Positions 8,458 through 17,362 of a DNA stretch of 64,000 nucleotides are shown piece by piece. Below the pieces are notes generated by a model. The model worked only from the letters and a program-made list of their open reading frames with translations, was not told the DNA's origin and made no database searches. Source of the DNA: Butyribacter intestini (lineage in GTDB: Bacteria > Bacillota > Clostridia > Lachnospirales > Lachnospiraceae); the NCBI GenBank assembly GCA_001414325.1, contig LLKB01000005.1, positions 1,400,559-1,464,558 of the forward strand. Reading direction: 5' to 3'. The stretch's first letter is position 1, and the number at the start of each line of letters is the position of its first letter. Position numbers and translations under genes: made by a program.

Positions 8458-10449
8458 CTAGCAGATTTCTGCTCCTGCCGGCATCTTCTTTTCAGGTGTC
8501 ATAAGTGAGAGATTTCCGTCTGCATCTTCTGCACAGAGTAACATTCCCTCTGATAATACACCGGCGAGTTTTGCAGGTTTAAGGTTTACAAGTACCATTA
8601 CTTTTTTGCCTACCATTTCTTCTGCTGAGTAATGCTTCTTTATTCCTGATACTATCTGTTTTACTTCACTTCCGATTTTTACCTGTGAGCAGAGAAGTTT
8701 CTTTGATTTCTTTACTTCCTCACACGCAATTATCTCACCTACCTGGAACTGCATTTTCTCAAAGTCATCAAATGTAATTTCAGGTTTTGCTTCTATATCT
8801 ATTACTTCCTCGTCTGAGCCTGTTTCCTCTGCTGCTCCGGCTGCCGCTTTCTGTGCCGCCTGAATTTCCTCAGCTTTTGCAAGTACCTCTTTCACATCCA
8901 GTCTCATAAAGAGAATTTCAGGTGCATCTGTCACCTTTGTTCCTGATTCATAAAGACCGAATTTATCCATATCTTCAAGTGCACGCTCTGTTGTATTGAG
9001 CTGTTTTAAAATCTTGTCTGTAGTGTCAGGCATAAATGATTTCAAAAGGCTTGCACCGATTGTGATGCTCTCGATAAGGTTGTAAAGAACGGTTGAAAGT
9101 CTGTCCTTCTTTGCCTCATCTTTTCCGAGTACCCAAGGCTCTGTTTCATCGATATACTTGTTGCATCTCTTAAATATCGTAAACACTTCCGTAATTGAAT
9201 CTGCAACACGAAGTTTATCCATTTTTTCTTCAACTTTCTTTGGTACTGAGAGTACAAATGACTTAAGTTCATCGTCAACACTTTCCGTAACGCCCTTATC
9301 TTCTGCAACTCCGCCAAGATATTTGTTTGTCATTGAAATCGTTCTGTTGACAAGATTTCCAAGTGTGTTTGCAAGGTCTGAGTTCATACGCTCAACCATA
9401 AGCTCCCATGTAATCACACCATCATTTTCAAATGGCATTTCGTGGAGTACAAAGTAACGAACTGCATCAACTCCGAACATATCTACAAGGTCATCGGCAT
9501 AGATTACATTTCCTTTTGATTTACTCATCTTGCCCTCGCCCTGAAGCAGCCACGGATGACCGAATACCTGCTTTGGAAGTGGAAGTCCAAGTGCCATAAG
9601 CATGATAGGCCAGTAAATTGTGTGGAATCTAAGAATGTCCTTACCTATAAGATGAAGGTCAGCAGGCCAGAATTTTTCAAAAAGGTCTGTTCCTGTTTCG
9701 CTTGTATCGTTGTTTCCGTCAACATCATATCCAAGTCCCGTGATATAGTTGCTGAGTGCATCCACCCATACATATACGACATGACCCGGATCAAAATCTA
9801 CCGGAATGCCCCATTTGAAAGAAGTACGGGATACACACAAATCCTGAAGTCCCGGAAGAAGGAAGTTGTTCATCATCTCGTTTTTGCGTGACTCAGGCTG
9901 GATAAATTCAGGATGTGTATTGATATGCTCAATAAGTCTGTCTGCATAGTTGCTGAGTTTAAGGAAATAAGCCTCCTCTTTTGCAGGCTGACATTCCCTG
10001 CCACAGTCAGGACACTTTCCGTCTACAAGCTGTGATGCAGTAAAGAATGACTCACAAGGTGTACAGTACATTCCCTCATAATATCCCTTATAAATATCTC
10101 CCTGCTCATATAATTTCTTAAAAATCTTCTGAACCTGTTTCTCATGGTATTCATCAGTTGTTCTGATAAATTTGTCATATGATGTGTTCATCAAATCCCA
10201 GATTGACTTAATCTGTCCCGATACATCATCAACAAATTTCTTTGGTGTTATACCTGCTTCATCAGCTTTAATCTCGATTTTCTGTCCATGCTCATCTGTT
10301 CCAGTCTGGAAACGGACATCATATCCCTGCTGTCTTTTAAAACGCACGATACTGTCTGCGAGAACAGCCTCGTAAGTGTTTCCGATATGCGGTTTGCCTG
10401 ATGTGTAGGCAATCGCTGTTGTCAAATAAAATCTCTTTTTCTCTGCCAT
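8458..10449 (-). CDS. metG: Methionyl-tRNA synthetase with C-terminal tRNA-binding domain
   Basis: Charges tRNA-Met. 663 aa, class I synthetase. The HIGH-type motif is SGKPHIGNTYEAV at ~18-30. The zinc knuckle has CTPCESFF and CPDCGREC. The KMSKS loop (GKMSKSKGNVI) comes at about 310. After a helical anticodon-binding domain and an acidic linker, the last ~110 residues form the EMAPII/Arc1p-like OB fold (DDFEKMQFQVGEIIACEEV ... GVLSEGMLLCAED). The gene is preceded by a complete T-box leader, so it responds to uncharged tRNA-Met. Confidence 0.97.
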   Translation of the reverse strand: MAEKKRFYLTTAIAYTSGKPHIGNTYEAVLADSIVRFKRQQGYDVRFQTGTDEHGQKIEIKADEAGITPKKFVDDVSGQIKSIWDLMNTSYDKFIRTTDEYHEKQVQKIFKKLYEQGDIYKGYYEGMYCTPCESFFTASQLVDGKCPDCGRECQPAKEEAYFLKLSNYADRLIEHINTHPEFIQPESRKNEMMNNFLLPGLQDLCVSRTSFKWGIPVDFDPGHVVYVWVDALSNYITGLGYDVDGNNDTSETGTDLFEKFWPADLHLIGKDILRFHTIYWPIMLMALGLPLPKQVFGHPWLLQGEGKMSKSKGNVIYADDLVDMFGVDAVRYFVLHEMPFENDGVITWELMVERMNSDLANTLGNLVNRTISMTNKYLGGVAEDKGVTESVDDELKSFVLSVPKKVEEKMDKLRVADSITEVFTIFKRCNKYIDETEPWVLGKDEAKKDRLSTVLYNLIESITIGASLLKSFMPDTTDKILKQLNTTERALEDMDKFGLYESGTKVTDAPEILFMRLDVKEVLAKAEEIQAAQKAAAGAAEETGSDEEVIDIEAKPEITFDDFEKMQFQVGEIIACEEVKKSKKLLCSQVKIGSEVKQIVSGIKKHYSAEEMVGKKVMVLVNLKPAKLAGVLSEGMLLCAEDADGNLSLMTPEKKMPAGAEIC

Positions 10450-10468
10450 TTTGAACCTCCAATAAAAT

Positions 10469-10800
10469 AAAAAAATCTTTAAGAATAGAAATATTCTTAA
10501 AGACGATTATACCGCGTTACCACTTTAATTTATCCGCACTTCACAATACGGACCTCAATCACTGCCATCACAGTGCCACGCTTTAACGGGCGTACCCGGT
10601 ACCTCCTACTTTTTATGCTGCTATGCTATCATTTTTATTTACACCTACGGCATAAACATAAAATTATGTTCAGAGTGTACGGCTCCAAGACCATCTTCTG
10701 CCACATTCCATATGCCCTCTCTCAGCAACGGGTCGCTCCCTCATACATAACACATAATGTACCAAGCAACGCTACGGGTTCTCTGTAATACTTTCTGTAA
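10469..10800 (-). promoter_or_regulatory. T-box leader (tRNA-Met sensing) of metG
   Basis: On the minus strand the canonical T-box AAAGTGGTAACGCGG lies at about 10512-10528, followed by the terminator hairpin CTTTAAGAATA / TATTCTTAAAG with a T run (10470-10503). Stem I features are present, and the specifier loop reads AGAAGATGGTC with the Met codon AUG at 10692-10694. Uncharged tRNA-Met should stabilise the antiterminator and allow metG transcription. Confidence 0.93.
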
Positions 10801-10843
10801 CATACTTTTCTTTTCACAGCCTTTTTCACTTATAGATAAATGT

Positions 10844-10872
10844 ATTTTAATATGTGGGGTAATTTTTGTCAA
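10844..10872 (-). promoter_or_regulatory. metG/T-box promoter
   Basis: Minus strand TTGACA (10867-10872), 17-bp spacer, TAAAAT (10844-10849), placed just upstream of the T-box leader. Confidence 0.75.
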
Positions 10873-10921
10873 CTGTTATATTGTGCTTTCAAAACTATTT
10901 GCAGCATATATTTTTATACAG

Positions 10922-10948
10922 AAAAAACGTCTGCTGTAAAACAGACGC
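10922..10948 (-). terminator. Terminator of the Rpn-type gene
   Basis: Minus strand GCGTCTG - 7-8 nt loop - CAGACGT followed by TTTTT, about 50 bp after the stop codon at 11000. Confidence 0.75.
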
Positions 10949-10999
10949 TAAATTTCATATAATGGACAGCGGAACGGAATACACCGCCTGCTAATTGTA

Positions 11000-12016
11000 T
11001 TATCGATTGTTGTTTTTTATAATATCCTCTATTTCTTCCTTACCCAGCTCCACAATTTCCGCTATCTGCTCTGTCGTATAGCCTTTTTTATACATATTCA
11101 TAACAACCTTTTCATTGTTCCTTTTCTCAGCTCTTGCCTCGCCTCTCGCTTCGCCCCTTGCCTCGCCTCTTGCTTCGCCCCTTGCCTCAGCTCTTTCTTC
11201 TATTCCTAAACTCAGATTACACATAACGCTCACATCCTCTCTCAACTCTGTATCAACTGGAATATTATACTCTTTCTCAAGAATATCAAACTTCTGATTT
11301 TTCTGTATTTCATTTGAAAGCAATGCACAAATCAAACGATGTAGTTCATATTTCTCATCTTTTTCCGGAAGTTCGTTTGTTATCCCTATCATCACAATGT
11401 TTAATAAATCAAGATTTCCTTTCCATTGATAAGTTTCTAGTATTTCATCTTTTGTAAGATGAATATGCGCCATACTGTTATTTCCCATATTCATGCAAAC
11501 CCATATGCTGAATACCTGTTTTATATCATCATAGTTTGAATTTACAAAATCTCTTTCTTTTTGTGATGATATAAGTCTGCTAGCATAAAAGATTGCCCTG
11601 TTTAATATGCTATATGCAGTTGGTTCATCTTTTTGACATTCTATGTTCACTATAACCTTTGACAATTTATTTTCTTCTTTATCGGGTGATGGTATCCTTA
11701 CATAAAATACTATATCAAACCTTATCATGCCCTCATTTATCTCAGCATTTTCTGTATTAAATCCTACTATTCTCTGTCCTGAGTTATCCGTTTTTTCTAC
11801 ATTTGTTAAGCCCGGTTCAACTGGTGCAATCCCTATCTTTGGTTCACCCTCAATATAGTTTACCACTTCACTCGGCTTCATATCCTTAAATTCAGCAACA
11901 GTTTTTACTAATATATTTGCTAGTATGCTTTTTTGTGCAAGCAATCTTTTTGCATAAGTATCATACTGTATTTTTGCATCTGCTGCGGTTATTGCATTTT
12001 TTATTTCCGTATTCAT
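11000..12016 (-). CDS. Rpn/PD-(D/E)XK nuclease family protein (transposase_31/PDDEXK_2 type) with EARG repeat
   Basis: Member of the recombination-promoting nuclease/putative transposase family, abundant in Lachnospiraceae. I start at the ATG at 12016, where GGGGGTAAA precedes it; a GTG seven codons earlier is less likely. The nuclease core is FDIVFYVRIP ... VIVNIECQKD (residues ~98-130). Further conserved parts are ILNRAIFYASRLI and IKQVFSIWVCMN. Near residue 275 there is a run of EARG units (five 12-bp DNA repeats), then a short helical tail ending in YTTEQIAEIVEL, a motif common to this family. No transposon ends are visible, so it acts as a stand-alone gene. Biological role is not established. 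Confidence 0.8.
   Translation of the reverse strand: MNTEIKNAITAADAKIQYDTYAKRLLAQKSILANILVKTVAEFKDMKPSEVVNYIEGEPKIGIAPVEPGLTNVEKTDNSGQRIVGFNTENAEINEGMIRFDIVFYVRIPSPDKEENKLSKVIVNIECQKDEPTAYSILNRAIFYASRLISSQKERDFVNSNYDDIKQVFSIWVCMNMGNNSMAHIHLTKDEILETYQWKGNLDLLNIVMIGITNELPEKDEKYELHRLICALLSNEIQKNQKFDILEKEYNIPVDTELREDVSVMCNLSLGIEERAEARGEARGEARGEARGEARAEKRNNEKVVMNMYKKGYTTEQIAEIVELGKEEIEDIIKNNNR
11130..11189. repeat. 12-bp tandem repeat inside the Rpn-type gene
   Basis: Five imperfect 12-bp units of the form GCCTCGCC(T/C)CTTGCTTC, encoding repeated EARG on the minus strand. Unit number changes keep the frame, so length can vary without breaking the gene. Confidence 0.85.
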
Positions 12017-12180
12017 TTTACCCCCATTTTTGCACACATTTTTGTATTAATCTTATTATAATCAAGGACTACTTTGAAATCAACTAAATTTTTATAGAGT
12101 ATTGGCAATTACATTAATTAAAGGTACAGTTTTATATAAAAACAAAATTAAAAATAATTACAGTTTTATGATTATATTAA

Positions 12181-12231
12181 AAAATACCACAGAATAAACT
12201 ATAAAATCGTCATATTCTATGGCATTTATTT
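12181..12231 (-). terminator. Terminator at the end of the heme operon region
   Basis: Minus strand AAATGCCATAGAATA pairs (two G-U) with TATTCTGTGGTATTT, followed by T-rich DNA. It lies after the Fn3 remnant and is the first good hairpin downstream of the ABC pair. Confidence 0.6.
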
Positions 12232-12242
12232 TTTGAACTAAA

Positions 12243-12413
12243 TCACTTAACTGTAATTTTCCTTATTTTTGAAAATGCTCCGTAAACTTCTTCTCTATTT
12301 TCGTACATTGCAAATGGACGAACTCTTATATAATATACTCTTTTTGGGGTTAAATTACTTATTTTAATTTTATTGCTTGTCATTTTTAAAGTTTTAACAC
12401 CTTTAAATATCAT
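12243..12413 (-). pseudogene. Remnant of a surface-protein C-terminal Fn3 domain
   Basis: A 56-codon frame ending in TGA reads MIFKGVKTLKMTSNKI ... YYIRVRPFAMYENREEVYGAFSKIRKITVK. This matches the last strands of a fibronectin-III module and resembles the C-terminus of the 1353-aa NEAT protein (SYFFKIRAYRVSGKKKVYGKYS). An in-frame stop lies just upstream of its ATG and there is no ribosome site. It is most simply the tail of a decayed surface-protein gene at the end of the heme operon. The rest of the 450-bp gap is AT-rich with no gene. Confidence 0.6.
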
Positions 12414-12487
12414 CTTTTAATATGCCTTGATATTCCAACAATCTATTTCGAGTATTCAGGTAACTTTGTCCTCTCAAATAGTAACAA

Positions 12488-14320
12488 TCACATCTCCACC
12501 ACTTCGTCCGCAATTCCCATTGTGGATTTTCTATGCGACACAAGCACTACCGTTTTATTTTTATCTTTTCCTTCTTCTTTTACCGCTTTCAATATAACTC
12601 CCTCATTGAGTGAATCTAGATTGCTGGTCGGTTCATCCATCAAAAGCAATGGTGCATCGTGAAGAAATGCTCTCGCAATTCCTATCCGCTGTTTTTCTCC
12701 GCCCGACAAAGTGTCTCCAAGCTCTCCGACCTGCGTATCATATCCGTCGGGCAGGCTCTTTATAAAATCGTGAAGTGATGCTTTTTTTGCCGCAGCAATG
12801 ATTTCTTCCGTTGTCGCTCCAATTTTTGCAATGCCTATGTTTGCGGCTATCGTATCATGAAATATATCTGTTTCCTGTGTTACAAAGCTCTCATAATCCC
12901 TGAGTTTTTTTGTTGAAATCTCTTTTACATTCTTTCCTGAAATCTCAACTCCTCCACTGTCTGTATCCCAAAAACGCATCAGAAGTTTAAGTATTGTCGA
13001 TTTGCCGCAGCCGCTCACTCCGTGAAGCCCTGTTATTTTTCCTTTTTTTATCTCCATACTGAAATTTTTGAGAATATTTTCATTTTCATATGCAAATGTT
13101 ACATTCTTTAAAGCTGCTATCTGCTTGTTTTTTCTGTCAGCAGAATTTTCTGTTCTATTTTTGTCTAAAATTGTTTCTGTAGCTTCTGCCGTAACATTTT
13201 TTTCATCTGACATAAGTTTAGTATCTACCACTTGTTCACCGGTAAATTTTGTACTCTTATCAACATACACTGCTTTACTATCTGACGCTTCGTCTTCCCA
13301 TACTTCCTCTACCACAGGATTTTCTTCAATGACTGACAGCACCCTCTCACCGCTTGCAAGTGTCTGATTTAGATTGTTTGACAGACTTGCAAGTGCGACA
13401 ACGGGACCAAATGACCCCATCATTGCCACTGTGCAGGTGACTACTGCGTCAAAACCAATCTCACCCTGCCGGTACATTTCTCCCATGAGAAAAAGCATCC
13501 CAAATGACGCAAGAAGTATGACAAAGTTTGTGACTGCACGCTGTGTTCCCTCTAAACGGCTTAATTTTCTTTGCATTTTTCCGAGTTTTTCAGAGCGTTC
13601 CTGCATCTCATGTCTTTTCTCTTTTCCCATACCGTACTGTATGGTTTCTGAAAGTCCTCTGAGTGCACTAAGTACAAAGCTGTTTAATTCGCCGAACGAG
13701 GTTCTAAATTCCATTCCCGTCTGACCGCCACGCTTTCCATTCCAAAGCGGAATAAAAATTCCTACTATTATATATACTGCTGCCGCATAAACCGCCGCAA
13801 CAGGGCTGTATCTTCCCATAAATATTACCATTACAGCCGATGTAAGCAATGCTATCATTATCGGAGATATTGTATGTGCATAAAACACCTCCAGCAACTC
13901 TATATCCGTAGTTATGACTGATATAAGATTTCCCTTGTCTCTGCCCTCAAGTTTTGCAGGACATAATCTCCTGAGTGCCGCAAATACTTTATGCCTTATT
14001 ATCGCAAGCAGTTTAAATGCAATAAAATGATTGCAATACTGCTCCGCATAATGAAGCACACCTCTCATGACTGCCGCCATTCCCATAATGATAAATAGTG
14101 TTTTTATGCTCATGTCTGAAAATACCGTTGCAGGCTCTCCAAGTCCTTTTAAAAGCACCTGACTTGCAAGTATCGTGAGAAAGATTGCACACAGATACCC
14201 TATAACACCAAGCAATATCGCAAGCAGCATTATATGAAGAAGCGGTGCAACAAGACCGATAAGCTGCCCCATTATTTTAATGGCACTTCTTCTTTTTTTA
14301 ACTGATTTCTCTACAGACAT
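12488..14320 (-). CDS. ABC exporter-fold half-transporter (TMD-NBD fusion), second subunit of a heterodimer
   Basis: Membrane protein of about 610 aa: six-helix ABC1 domain (residues ~20-310) then an ATPase with GVSGCGKSTILKLL (Walker A), LSGGEKQRIGIARAF (signature), LLLMDEPTSNLD (Walker B) and VLVSHR (H-loop). All catalytic elements are intact. A roughly 60-residue low-complexity, acidic linker separates TMD and NBD, unusual for the family. Start at the ATG 14320 is set by AAAGGAGG six bases upstream; the frame overlaps the upstream partner gene by 23 bp, so the pair is translationally coupled. CydC-like by overall layout. In this heme operon it could move heme, a heme precursor or a thiol; the substrate is inferred only from context. 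Confidence 0.85.
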   Translation of the reverse strand: MSVEKSVKKRRSAIKIMGQLIGLVAPLLHIMLLAILLGVIGYLCAIFLTILASQVLLKGLGEPATVFSDMSIKTLFIIMGMAAVMRGVLHYAEQYCNHFIAFKLLAIIRHKVFAALRRLCPAKLEGRDKGNLISVITTDIELLEVFYAHTISPIMIALLTSAVMVIFMGRYSPVAAVYAAAVYIIVGIFIPLWNGKRGGQTGMEFRTSFGELNSFVLSALRGLSETIQYGMGKEKRHEMQERSEKLGKMQRKLSRLEGTQRAVTNFVILLASFGMLFLMGEMYRQGEIGFDAVVTCTVAMMGSFGPVVALASLSNNLNQTLASGERVLSVIEENPVVEEVWEDEASDSKAVYVDKSTKFTGEQVVDTKLMSDEKNVTAEATETILDKNRTENSADRKNKQIAALKNVTFAYENENILKNFSMEIKKGKITGLHGVSGCGKSTILKLLMRFWDTDSGGVEISGKNVKEISTKKLRDYESFVTQETDIFHDTIAANIGIAKIGATTEEIIAAAKKASLHDFIKSLPDGYDTQVGELGDTLSGGEKQRIGIARAFLHDAPLLLMDEPTSNLDSLNEGVILKAVKEEGKDKNKTVVLVSHRKSTMGIADEVVEM

Positions 14321-16064
14321 CGGCATCCTCCTTTCCGAATTCCTCCAATTTTCTCTGACTCTCAAAAAGCCTGAAATATTCTCCACTTTTTTTCATCAAC
14401 TGCTCATGCGTACCACTTTCCGCTATCTCTCCGTCTTTAAGCATATAAATATTATCTGATGATATTACATTGAACAGACGGTGTGATATTAAAAGCACCG
14501 TTTTTGTTTTTGCAAGTTCGTGTATCGCATCCATTATCATGCCCTCACTCTCGGCATCAATATTTGAGGCAGCCTCATCAAATATATACATCTCGCTATC
14601 ATGCAAAATCGCTCTTGCAATACAAAGCCTCTGACACTGACCGCCTGAAAGATTATCGCCCTTTTCAGCAATCTCCATATCAAGTCCGCCGTTCTCGCTC
14701 ACAAAATCCCAGAGATTTACTTTTATCAAAACCGCTTTAAGTTTCTCATCGTCTGCACCTAAATCAGCCATGATAAGATTTTCCCTCACCGTCCCCTTAA
14801 AAAGATAACTGTTATGTCTCACAACTGTCACATGACGCATCAGTTCACTCTCCGCTATATCTCCTATCGGAACACCGCTGAGCGTGAGTCTGCCGTTAAA
14901 TTTTTTATTCTTTCCTGAAATAAGTCCCGCTATCGTGCTTTTTCCGCAGCCCGACTCGCCGACGAGCGATACGAATGAACCCGGTGAAATATCAAGCGAT
15001 ACATCATTTAAAATCTTTCGGTCACTGTTGTATGAAAAATTTACATCCTCAAAACGCACTGACAGATTTTTAAGCTGTTCTTTAGTAAATATGACTTTTC
15101 CTGTCTTATCTTCCTCTAAATCAAGAAGTCCGAAAATCTTGTCACTCGCCGCCATTCCGTTCATTGCGATATGAAAAAATGAACCGAGAAGTCTCAGCGG
15201 TATAAAAAATTCACTTGCTAAAAGTACAATGCAAAGCGTCTGTTCAAGTGTTATATTTCCTTTTAAAAACTCACTTAAAGCCACTATCATTCCGACTACC
15301 GCCCCACCGTACGCAACAATATCCATCACGCTTGTTGAATTAAGCTGCATTGTCAGAACTTTCATCGTAATCTTCCTGAACTCTGCTGCCTCCTCGTCCA
15401 TCTGCTCAGCTTTCATGCCGTCAGCCTGGTAAATCTTAAGCGTTGTAAGTCCCTGAAGATTTTCAAGAAACGAGTCGCCAAGTTCCGTGTATATTCCCCA
15501 ATAATTATTTAAAAGTTTTTTTGCAATTTTTTGAACTGCCACAATCGAAGCAGGGATTAAAGGCACACAGAGGAGAAGAACAACACCCGCCTTTATGCTC
15601 GCCTTTGCCGCAAGCACGATAAAAAGCGTAACAGGTGCAAGAATACTGTAAAAAAGCTGTGGAAGATATTTGCCAAAATAAATTTCAAGCTGTTCGACAC
15701 CCTCCGTTGAAAGCTGCACCACCTCGGAAGTCGCAATTTTTTCATTGTAGGACACACCGAGTTTTAGCAATTTTTCATAAATTTTATCCCTCAAAATACA
15801 TTTCACATCAACACTCGCTTTATATGACGCTCCCGCCGCCATCTTGTCACATAAAAAACGCACAACAAGAACCGCCGCAAACACGCAGGCACACTTAACA
15901 ATATCACCCGACGCTGCCTTTTTTGCATACAGTTTTCCAAACAGTCCCGCTATCGTAAACACCGAAACCACCTGTGCAATAAGTGCCATCCACTGCCACA
16001 TCACATTGTAGACTATATATTTTTTTGCATGGGATAATAACCTCACAAGTCTTGTTTTTATCAT
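14298..16064 (-). CDS. ABC exporter-fold half-transporter, first subunit of the heterodimer
   Basis: About 588 aa starting at ATG 16064 (MIKTRLVRLLSHAKKYI; GGGACGGGG upstream). Six predicted membrane helices are followed by an ATPase: GESGCGKSTIAGLI, LSGGQCQRLCIARAI, MYIFDEAASNIDAES, LLISHRLF. CydD-like organisation. It lies downstream of the hmuTUV-type importer and the DUF454 gene, and overlaps its partner's start. Paired TMD-NBD transporters also accompany the shr-shp-hts/sia heme genes of group A streptococci, which supports a role in heme or iron traffic here, but function is not shown by sequence. Confidence 0.85.
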   Translation of the reverse strand: MIKTRLVRLLSHAKKYIVYNVMWQWMALIAQVVSVFTIAGLFGKLYAKKAASGDIVKCACVFAAVLVVRFLCDKMAAGASYKASVDVKCILRDKIYEKLLKLGVSYNEKIATSEVVQLSTEGVEQLEIYFGKYLPQLFYSILAPVTLFIVLAAKASIKAGVVLLLCVPLIPASIVAVQKIAKKLLNNYWGIYTELGDSFLENLQGLTTLKIYQADGMKAEQMDEEAAEFRKITMKVLTMQLNSTSVMDIVAYGGAVVGMIVALSEFLKGNITLEQTLCIVLLASEFFIPLRLLGSFFHIAMNGMAASDKIFGLLDLEEDKTGKVIFTKEQLKNLSVRFEDVNFSYNSDRKILNDVSLDISPGSFVSLVGESGCGKSTIAGLISGKNKKFNGRLTLSGVPIGDIAESELMRHVTVVRHNSYLFKGTVRENLIMADLGADDEKLKAVLIKVNLWDFVSENGGLDMEIAEKGDNLSGGQCQRLCIARAILHDSEMYIFDEAASNIDAESEGMIMDAIHELAKTKTVLLISHRLFNVISSDNIYMLKDGEIAESGTHEQLMKKSGEYFRLFESQRKLEEFGKEDADVCREIS

Positions 16065-16128
16065 CTCATTCCCCGTCCCTTCATATTGATTATTACTGTT
16101 CATGCACAGCAATATTTTGATATGTTAT

Positions 16129-16548
16129 CTATTTTTCCGTCAATTCCCGCGTAATTTCTTCTGTTTCTTTTTCAGTTTTAATATAAAAAATAAAATAAAT
16201 CACATGACAGAGCCATACAACGGCAAGACATATTCTTCCGACAGGCACCCTGCTCATCATTATAAAACCAAATGCCATAACAATAGTGACACTTCCCATA
16301 ATGGTACACTTGCTTTTTACCGTCATTGACCTTTTCTGAACAAAACTTTCAAGATGCTTTTTGTAAAGTCCGGTTGATGTAAACCAGGAATGAAGCCTTT
16401 CTGAGCTTTTTGCAAAACAAAATACCGTTGCCATATAAAACGGTACTGTAGGCAGTATAGGAAGTACGATTCCTATCGTGCCAAGTGCAAGACTCAAAAA
16501 TCCCAAAAGCACCCACAAAAATTTAAGCGGGTTTATTTTATTATTCAT
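16129..16548 (-). CDS. DUF454 (YbaN-family) inner-membrane protein
   Basis: 139 aa from the ATG at 16548 (GGAG six bases upstream). Features typical of the family are [27 protein letters not shown] (helices with a Pro-rich turn) near the N-terminus, the [14 protein letters not shown] segment, and two further helices ([29 protein letters not shown]). It sits 18 bp after the ATPase gene and 64 bp before the ABC pair. Molecular function of DUF454 is unknown; its place inside the operon suggests a link to heme or iron handling. Confidence 0.85.
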   Translation of the reverse strand: MNNKINPLKFLWVLLGFLSLALGTIGIVLPILPTVPFYMATVFCFAKSSERLHSWFTSTGLYKKHLESFVQKRSMTVKSKCTIMGSVTIVMAFGFIMMSRVPVGRICLAVVWLCHVIYFIFYIKTEKETEEITRELTEK

Positions 16549-16566
16549 ATAAATCTCCATTTCGTA

Positions 16567-17358
16567 TCATCCTACTGTAAGCACATATTTGTGTCCGTCA
16601 ATCTCAGTCACACCAAGTTTCACACCGTAGAGCTGCTCAAGCAGTTCACTTGTGATAATCTCCTCCGGATTTCCATGTGCAAGCACATTTCCGTCCTTAA
16701 GACCTATTATCGAATCGGAAAAACGGATTGCCTGATTTATCTCGTGCAGTACCATAACTATCGTAATCCCAAACTCCCTGTTAAGTTTTTTAACCAGTTC
16801 GAGTATTTCAAGCTGGTATCTTATATCGAGATAAGTTGTCGGTTCATCGAGAAACAGAAGTTTTGTATTCTGTGCAAGTGCCATTGCAATCCACACACGC
16901 TGCCTTTGTCCTCCGGACAATTTTCCAATTTCTCTCTCTTTAAACGCCAAAAGATTTGTGACCTCAAGAGCCATGTTTATAAGTTCCTCGTCATCACCAT
17001 TCCCACCGCCAAACATTTTATGATGCGGTGTCCTACCCATAGAAACAAGTCTTTCAACAGTCATGTCAGCGGCAGCCGTATTGTACTGGTGAACGATGGA
17101 AACACGCTTAGCAAACTCTCCAAGTGACATACCGCCGATATTTTTTCTCTGCAAAAAAATCCTGCCACGGTCAGGCACGAGATTTTTAGTCATCAATGAG
17201 AAAAGAGTAGACTTGCCACATCCGTTCGCACCCAGAATAGTTGTAATCCTGCCCTCAGGAATTTTAAGCGAAATATTATTTAAAATTCTGTTCTTTCCAT
17301 AAGAAAACGAAAGCTCCTTAACTTTCATCATATAATCACATTTCTTATCATCGCTCAT
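16567..17358 (-). CDS. Heme/iron ABC importer ATPase (HmuV/FecE type)
   Basis: 263 aa. Walker A LGANGCGKSTLFSLM, Q-loop SIVHQYN, signature LSGGQRQRVWIAMAL, Walker B LLFLDEPTTYLDI (the TTYLDI form is typical of siderophore/heme/B12 importers). GAGGTG lies before the ATG. It starts 4 bp after the permease stop, so they are co-translated. It powers import through the neighbouring FecCD-type permease. Heme is favoured over siderophore because of the NEAT proteins encoded upstream in the same operon. Confidence 0.92.
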   Translation of the reverse strand: MSDDKKCDYMMKVKELSFSYGKNRILNNISLKIPEGRITTILGANGCGKSTLFSLMTKNLVPDRGRIFLQRKNIGGMSLGEFAKRVSIVHQYNTAAADMTVERLVSMGRTPHHKMFGGGNGDDEELINMALEVTNLLAFKEREIGKLSGGQRQRVWIAMALAQNTKLLFLDEPTTYLDIRYQLEILELVKKLNREFGITIVMVLHEINQAIRFSDSIIGLKDGNVLAHGNPEEIITSELLEQLYGVKLGVTEIDGHKYVLTVG

Positions 17359-17362
17359 CTAA

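Noticed and set aside
11130..11189. CRISPR array
   Set aside because: Only tandem 12-bp coding repeats without spacers. No CRISPR-like array with regular spacers was seen anywhere in the window.
12488..16064. CydDC cysteine/glutathione exporter
   Set aside because: The subunits resemble CydC/CydD in layout, but there is no cydAB in the window and the pair is embedded in a heme operon. A specific CydDC name would overstate the evidence.
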